From NCBI RefSeq assembly GCF_001298675.1, contig NZ_CYIG01000033.1:1-60348 (forward strand): a stretch of DNA of 60,348 bases, in the 5' to 3' direction. The notes under the pieces are model-generated. The model did not search any database. It had not been told where the DNA came from and saw only the letters and a list, made by a program, of their open reading frames with translations. Positions within the stretch are counted from its first letter, which is position 1. Each line of letters opens with the position of its first letter. Made by a program: the position numbers and the translations under genes. Below, piece after piece: positions 56,375 to 60,348 of this stretch. This DNA is from Paenacidovorax caeni. Lineage in GTDB: Bacteria > Pseudomonadota > Gammaproteobacteria > Burkholderiales > Burkholderiaceae_C.

Positions 56375-57718
56375 ATGAATGCGAGCTGCACCCTTCAGCT
56401 GTTCGCCAACGGCGCTTGGTGCGATGTGGGCAGCGTAAGCCTGCTGGGCCCTGAAGCACAAGGCTGGCGCAGCAAGACGTATACCGGCTACTCGGTGGAG
56501 TGGGCCATCGAGCACGGCGGAGCGCGAGACGCTCATGCCTTTGCCTGTCGTTTCCCAGTGGGGCTCCAAGCGTTCGAGCATCCGCACTGGCCCGTTTTCC
56601 TTATCGATATGTTGCCGCAGGGCTTTGGGCGAGAAGAGCTTCTGCGCAGACTGGGGCTATCTGTAACGGCAGGGGAGAGCGTGGACTGGCGGCTGCTGCT
56701 CGCGGGCGCGGGCAACTCGGTAGGAAACCTGCGCGTGAAGGAGGCCGCGAGCTGGCTAGCCGCGAATGCGGGTCCGCTACGGGGCTTCACGGACGATGAG
56801 GTGGCCGAACGGGGAGACGACTTCGCTGAGTTCCTGGCCTCGCACGGCCTGTTCGTGGCCGGCTCTTCTGGGGTACAGGGCGAGTGGCCCAAGATTTTGC
56901 TCACGAGAGCAGAGGATGGGCTGCTGTACCTGGACCACACGCTTCCTGATGCGCGGGCGCGGGAGCACTACATCGTCAAGTTCGGGCGGGGCAGCAACGA
57001 GGCTCTTGCGTCCATTCTGCGGCATGAAGCCCCTTATATGGCGTTGGCTCGAATGCTGGGGCTTCGCGTGCATGCAGACCTCGTACTGCTCAAGCGGGCG
57101 CTTTTCATCCCCCGGTTCGACCGCCAAGTGACGGGCGGGGGTGTTCTTCGCCTGGGACAAGAGAGTATTGCGACGTTGACGGGCAACCCTGGCTTCGATG
57201 CGGTGCCCAGCCACGACGAAGTGTGCCGACATCTGCTGCGGCAATGCACCCACCCCCTTGCAGAAGTGCTTGAGTACATCAAGCGGGATGTGGCCAACCT
57301 GGCTCTGGGGAATAAAGACAACCACGCACGAAACACCGCAGTCCAGCGCGACTTCAGTGGCGGTATCCGCCTGACACCTCTCTACGACTTCGCGCCGATG
57401 TACCTCCACCCTGATGGAATCGCCCGTCGCATCCGATGGGAGGGCAATGACAGCGGCGCTCCGGACTGGAACAGGGTCATCGACAAGGTGTGTGAGATGG
57501 CGCAGACCCTGAGGGATGAGAGGCGGATGCCTTCTGCGCAGAAAAAAGCGTTGCGCGAGGTGTGCCGACCGGCATTGGTTGAAGGTTTGCGCTCGATGGC
57601 TGAGCCTCTGAGAAAGATTGCAGCCCACGGCACTGACTTCGGCTTGGAATCGGCGGTGCACGCTCACCTCAGGCTCGGAATCGAGGCGCAAGCCCAGCGA
57701 TTGACCGCGCTGAACTGA
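56375..57718 (+). CDS. HipA-like kinase, second type
   Basis: A 447-residue HipA-family protein distinct from the one at 43749. It reads LQLFANGAWCDVGSVSLLGP, PVFLIDMLPQGFGREELLRR, AREHYIVKFGRGSNEALASI (ATP-binding Lys), ALFIPRFDRQ, LALGNKDNHARNTAVQRDFS (catalytic loop, Asp/Asn) and TPLYDFAPMYL (metal-binding Asp). The helix-turn-helix partner lies downstream, the reverse of classical hipBA. The ATG at 56375 sits after an AT-rich promoter-like stretch. Confidence 0.85.
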   Translation: MNASCTLQLFANGAWCDVGSVSLLGPEAQGWRSKTYTGYSVEWAIEHGGARDAHAFACRFPVGLQAFEHPHWPVFLIDMLPQGFGREELLRRLGLSVTAGESVDWRLLLAGAGNSVGNLRVKEAASWLAANAGPLRGFTDDEVAERGDDFAEFLASHGLFVAGSSGVQGEWPKILLTRAEDGLLYLDHTLPDARAREHYIVKFGRGSNEALASILRHEAPYMALARMLGLRVHADLVLLKRALFIPRFDRQVTGGGVLRLGQESIATLTGNPGFDAVPSHDEVCRHLLRQCTHPLAEVLEYIKRDVANLALGNKDNHARNTAVQRDFSGGIRLTPLYDFAPMYLHPDGIARRIRWEGNDSGAPDWNRVIDKVCEMAQTLRDERRMPSAQKKALREVCRPALVEGLRSMAEPLRKIAAHGTDFGLESAVHAHLRLGIEAQAQRLTALN

Positions 57719-57731
57719 ACTGGACGCCGAC

Positions 57732-58064
57732 ATGGACAAGCGATACGCAACCTTGACCCTGCCTCAGCAGCTGGAACTGCGCAAGAAGGCTATCAGCGAC
57801 GTGCTGGCGAATCCTCAATGGAGCCTGGCACAGGCCGTGCGCCATCTGAAGAAGACGATGCATCTCACCACTGCAGAACTGGCTCAGTTGGCGGGAATAT
57901 CGTTTCGCACGCTGCAAGACATTGAGCGCGAGAAAAGCGAGGGAACGGTCCAGACAATGAACCGGGTCTTCGGCGTTCTGGGGCTCAAGCTCGGGGTAGT
58001 CCGCGTGTCGCACGACGACGAGTTTCGTGCCGTGTCGGCCCCCGAGTCCGCGCATGAAGCCTGA
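57732..58064 (+). CDS. HipB-like XRE antitoxin
   Basis: A 110-residue helix-turn-helix protein (LPQQLELRKKAISDVLANPQ, HLTTAELAQLAGISFRTLQD, VFGVLGLKLGVVRV) 13 bp after the HipA-like gene. Probably its antitoxin and repressor. Confidence 0.82.
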   Translation: MDKRYATLTLPQQLELRKKAISDVLANPQWSLAQAVRHLKKTMHLTTAELAQLAGISFRTLQDIEREKSEGTVQTMNRVFGVLGLKLGVVRVSHDDEFRAVSAPESAHEA

Positions 58065-58198
58065 GATTCTCCTGTGAGGAGCGCTACTTCTCAGCGCACT
58101 GGATTGGCGGGGGGATTACTTTCGAGTTCGTCGCGTATTCGGAAGAAATTCTGGGCCGAGAAGGCCCCATGCACCTTCAATCAATCAAATATCCTTCG

Positions 58199-58870
58199 TT
58201 ACGGCTTTACCGTGACAATGGAACACCGCCGTACAACTTCAATCGCATCCTCAAACCCCCGCAGCCACCATTCGAGCATGGAGCTGTCGATTACTGATGC
58301 CGTGATTTCCAGCCGCCCGTCATTGAGTTCGACCACTTGTTGATCGCTCGACAGTGGGGATTCCAGCAAATGAAAGCCAGCATTACGTTCGATGCGGAAC
58401 GTCAATTGCACTTTTTCGCCCTCGCCGAAGCCGAAACGCCCATCGTCGTCATACTTCTTGAGGTCAAATTCTTTGGGCCTATCTGTCGAACGTCAGCGTC
58501 GACATCTCGGCTGACAAGATTCGGTGCAGCGCCAAGCTTCGCTCGTTGTCATAGCCACGGTATCGGCAAACGAGATAGAGGCGTGGCCCCTGCTGGGCCA
58601 AGCCCAGTGGCATAACTTCCACCTTGCCTCGCTTCCCTCCCGAATTCCGGTAGTCGAGATGAAGCCAGCGGTTGCTGTACAACGACTCACTGACAATTTC
58701 GAATACGCCGGGAACAATCTTTGGCGGCAACAGCGGCTGGCTGGTAGCCACGACACGTACCTTGCCTGGCCACTCACGCTCCAGGCGCGCACTGCTATCC
58801 GGACCTAGGGAAATCCTGCAAAACCTCCCCCGCTGTTTGGTAGGTGTCAGCAGGCCGTGGCATCGTCTCA
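58199..58870 (-). pseudogene. WYL-domain transcriptional regulator, truncated and frameshifted
   Basis: The minus strand encodes KVRVVATSQPLLPPKIVPGV, SLYSNRWLHLDYRNSGGKRG, VEVMPLGLAQQGPRLYLVCR (WYL core), a frameshift at ~58478, then KEFDLKKYDDDGRFGFGEGE and LEWWLRGFEDAIEVV (WCX region). The N-terminal helix-turn-helix is missing. WYL regulators often control defence genes. Confidence 0.7.
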
Positions 58871-58874
58871 CCGC

Positions 58875-58917
58875 ATGAAGCAAAGCAGCCTTGATCTGAA
58901 CCTGAGCACCAAACAAA
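58875..58917 (+). pseudogene. IS5-family transposase N-terminal scrap
   Basis: MKQSSLDLNLSTKQ matches the opening of an IS5-type transposase and is cut by the IS66 left terminus at 58918. Confidence 0.5.
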
Positions 58918-58997
58918 GTAAGCGGCTGGCGAACCCATCTTGAATGAGATGTTGAGGCTGAGCAAGATCGTGTGCACGCAACATTGGCGTGGACACG

Positions 58998-59426
58998 ATG
59001 CTCAAAGACCCTCAGACCCCGCGCTATGCGCAGCGGCGTACGCACCGCACCTACACCCCGCAGTTCAAGGCCGAGCTGGTGGCTGCCTGCCGACAGCCAG
59101 GCGCATCGGTCGCGGCGGTGGCCCTGCAACATGGCATGAACGCCAACGTGCTACACCGCTGGCTCAAGGAATGGGCGCAGGGACTTCACCGTCTTGAAGT
59201 TGGCGTCAGCACTGCGGTCGTTGCTTCCCTCCCCCCGGCCTTTATCCCCATCGACCTGAGCGCAGTACCGCCGGCATCTGCTGGTGAGCAACCATCCGCG
59301 TCCTTGCCAGCGCCAGCGGACGGCATCCGCATCGAATGCCAGCGCCCCGGCATGTCCGTGACCGTGCACTGGCCCTTATCCGCTGCGACCGAGTGTGCCC
59401 AGATGCTGCGCGAATTAATGCGGTGA
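58998..59426 (+). CDS. tnpA: IS66 TnpA (IS3/IS911-type helix-turn-helix)
   Basis: A 142-residue transposase accessory with the N-terminal motif RTYTPQFKAELVAACRQPGA and ALQHGMNANVLHRWLKEW. The ATG at 58998 is chosen; a GTG 9 bp upstream is possible. It is followed 7 bp later by tnpB. Confidence 0.88.
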   Translation: MLKDPQTPRYAQRRTHRTYTPQFKAELVAACRQPGASVAAVALQHGMNANVLHRWLKEWAQGLHRLEVGVSTAVVASLPPAFIPIDLSAVPPASAGEQPSASLPAPADGIRIECQRPGMSVTVHWPLSAATECAQMLRELMR

Positions 59427-59433
59427 TCCGCAC

Positions 59434-59766
59434 ATGATCAGGATTGACGTGGCCTGGCTGGCCACCGCACCGCTGGACATGCGCGCAGGCACCGACACCG
59501 CCCTGGCGCGGGTGATCGCCACCTTCGGCGCGGCCCAGCCGCACCATGCCTACGTCTTTGCCAACCAGAGAGCCAACCGCCTGAAGGTCCTGGTGCACGA
59601 CGGCGTGGGGCTGTGGCTGGCCGCGCGCCGGCTGCACCAGGGCAAGTTTGTCTGGGCACCTGCGGGCAGCCCGAACGTGGCGTTGGAACACGCCCAGCTC
59701 AACGCCCTGGTGCTGGGCCTGCCCTGGCTGCGTGTGGGATCGCAAGGTGCCATCACCGTGGTCTGA
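59434..59766 (+). CDS. tnpB: IS66 TnpB
   Basis: A 110-residue IS66 Orf2-like protein. It shows PLDMRAGTDTALARVIATFG, AYVFANQRANRLKVLVHDGV, GLWLAARRLHQGKFVW and LNALVLGLPWLRVG. Full length. Confidence 0.92.
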   Translation: MIRIDVAWLATAPLDMRAGTDTALARVIATFGAAQPHHAYVFANQRANRLKVLVHDGVGLWLAARRLHQGKFVWAPAGSPNVALEHAQLNALVLGLPWLRVGSQGAITVV

Positions 59767-59848
59767 ATCGTCGGCGTAAGGGCGTGGCCGTGGCAATCGG
59801 GAGATGCGTCAATGGCTGGACCCAGGGTGAGCGGACACACTGCCAGTC

Positions 59849-60348
59849 ATGGTGATCGACGAGCAAGCCCTAGGTGAACTGAACGCAGAGCAACTGCGTG
59901 AAGTGACCCAGCGCCTGCTGGTCGAGCTGCGTCACCAGCGCGCGCTCAACGAGAAGCTCACCTATGAGTGCGCGCTGCTCAAGCGGCTGAAGTTCGCCGC
60001 CCAATCCGAGCGGCACAGCGCCGATCAGAGAAGCCTGCTGGAAGAAGAACTCGACAGCGATCTGGCTGCCGTCCACCAGGAGATCGAGCAGTTGCGACCG
60101 GCTCAACCTGCCACCGACAAACAGCAGCCCAAGCGCACGCCGCTGCCGGCGAAACTGCCCAGGCGCGAGATCCACCACGAACCCCAATCCACCATCTGCA
60201 GCACGCCCGGTTGTGGCTGCCAATTGAAGCGCATCGGCGAGGACGTGGCCGAGAAGCTGGACTACGTGCCGGGCGTCTTCACCGTGGAGCGCCACATCCG
60301 TGGCAAGTGGGCGTGCGCGAAGTGCCAGACCATCACCCAGGCACCGGT
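59849..60348 (+). CDS. tnpC: IS66 transposase TnpC, N-terminal part
   Basis: The first ~166 residues of the IS66 transposase, cut by the window end: a leucine-zipper-like start (NAEQLREVTQRLLVELRHQR), the KRLKFAAQSER motif, a basic linker (KQQPKRTPLPAKLPRREIHH) and a zinc-finger (CSTPGCGC ... CAKCQ). Confidence 0.9.
   Translation, partial: MVIDEQALGELNAEQLREVTQRLLVELRHQRALNEKLTYECALLKRLKFAAQSERHSADQRSLLEEELDSDLAAVHQEIEQLRPAQPATDKQQPKRTPLPAKLPRREIHHEPQSTICSTPGCGCQLKRIGEDVAEKLDYVPGVFTVERHIRGKWACAKCQTITQAP

Larger units (their letters stand above)
58918..60348 (+). mobile_element. IS66-family element, left-hand part
   Basis: Starts with the IS66-type terminus GTAAGCGGCTGGCG and carries tnpA, tnpB and the first part of tnpC, continuing past the window edge. 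Confidence 0.85.

Overview
The window looks like accessory DNA of a betaproteobacterium, most likely Burkholderiales/Comamonadaceae. The reasons are high GC, decayed valS and aceEF pieces of that type, and copies of an intergenic repeat (core TTTTGATAGCTG) that I associate with that group. Insertion sequences and gene remnants are dense (IS66, IS21, IS3, IS5, ISAs1, IS701), so this is an integration hot spot. All family assignments come from reading translated sequence; no database search was run.

Layout. 1-10.1 kb is a graveyard: IS66 right end, broken istA, IS3 and IS5 fragments, an orphan parAB pair with perfect palindromes as candidate parS sites, a broken amine oxidase, a complete ISAs1-type element with inverted repeats and a 10-bp target duplication, a valS-IS5 chimera, and truncated phage, phosphoesterase and hipA fragments. 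10.1-33 kb is the main intact gene set, all on the plus strand and mostly overlapping or a few bases apart. It encodes a SEDS (FtsW/RodA) glycosyltransferase fused to a penicillin-binding transpeptidase, a small protein, an FHA protein, a PP2C phosphatase, a Hanks-type kinase with a sulfatase-modifying-factor-like tail, a zinc-ribbon/MORN membrane protein, an Hsp70-like ATPase with an overlapping partner, a leucine-rich-repeat-like protein, a sigma-70-like protein, a coiled-coil protein, a HerA-like ATPase, and two DUF1566 proteins. 33.1-39.7 kb holds a LysM transglycosylase lipoprotein, small membrane proteins, an alpha/beta hydrolase and a WG-repeat protein. 39.7-42.1 kb is again IS debris. 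42.1-58.9 kb is a toxin-antitoxin and defence island: TacA-like/DUF1778, HigBA-like pairs, two HipAB systems, Phd/ParE, a TOTE-type primase-helicase and DUF6155. It is threaded with fragments of large serine recombinases and three direct copies of an att-like repeat. The window ends inside another IS66.

Most notable. (1) The content SEDS-PBP / FHA / PP2C / Ser-Thr kinase parallels the actinobacterial rodA-pbpA-fha-pstP-pkn locus, but here it sits in a proteobacterium, with SEDS and PBP in one chain and linked to Hsp70, HerA and zinc-ribbon proteins. (2) The last ~42 codons of the two DUF1566 proteins differ at 14 aligned codons. All 14 changes alter the amino acid, all lie in codon positions 1-2, and all are in codons ending C or T. 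That is the pattern expected of diversity-generating-retroelement variable regions. No reverse transcriptase or template repeat is seen in the window. (3) A CX6CX7CX2C zinc-ribbon module is shared by four proteins; one of them has captured the lipoyl domain of pyruvate dehydrogenase E2. My inference is an envelope-associated signalling, recognition or conflict system whose surface component may be diversified in trans.
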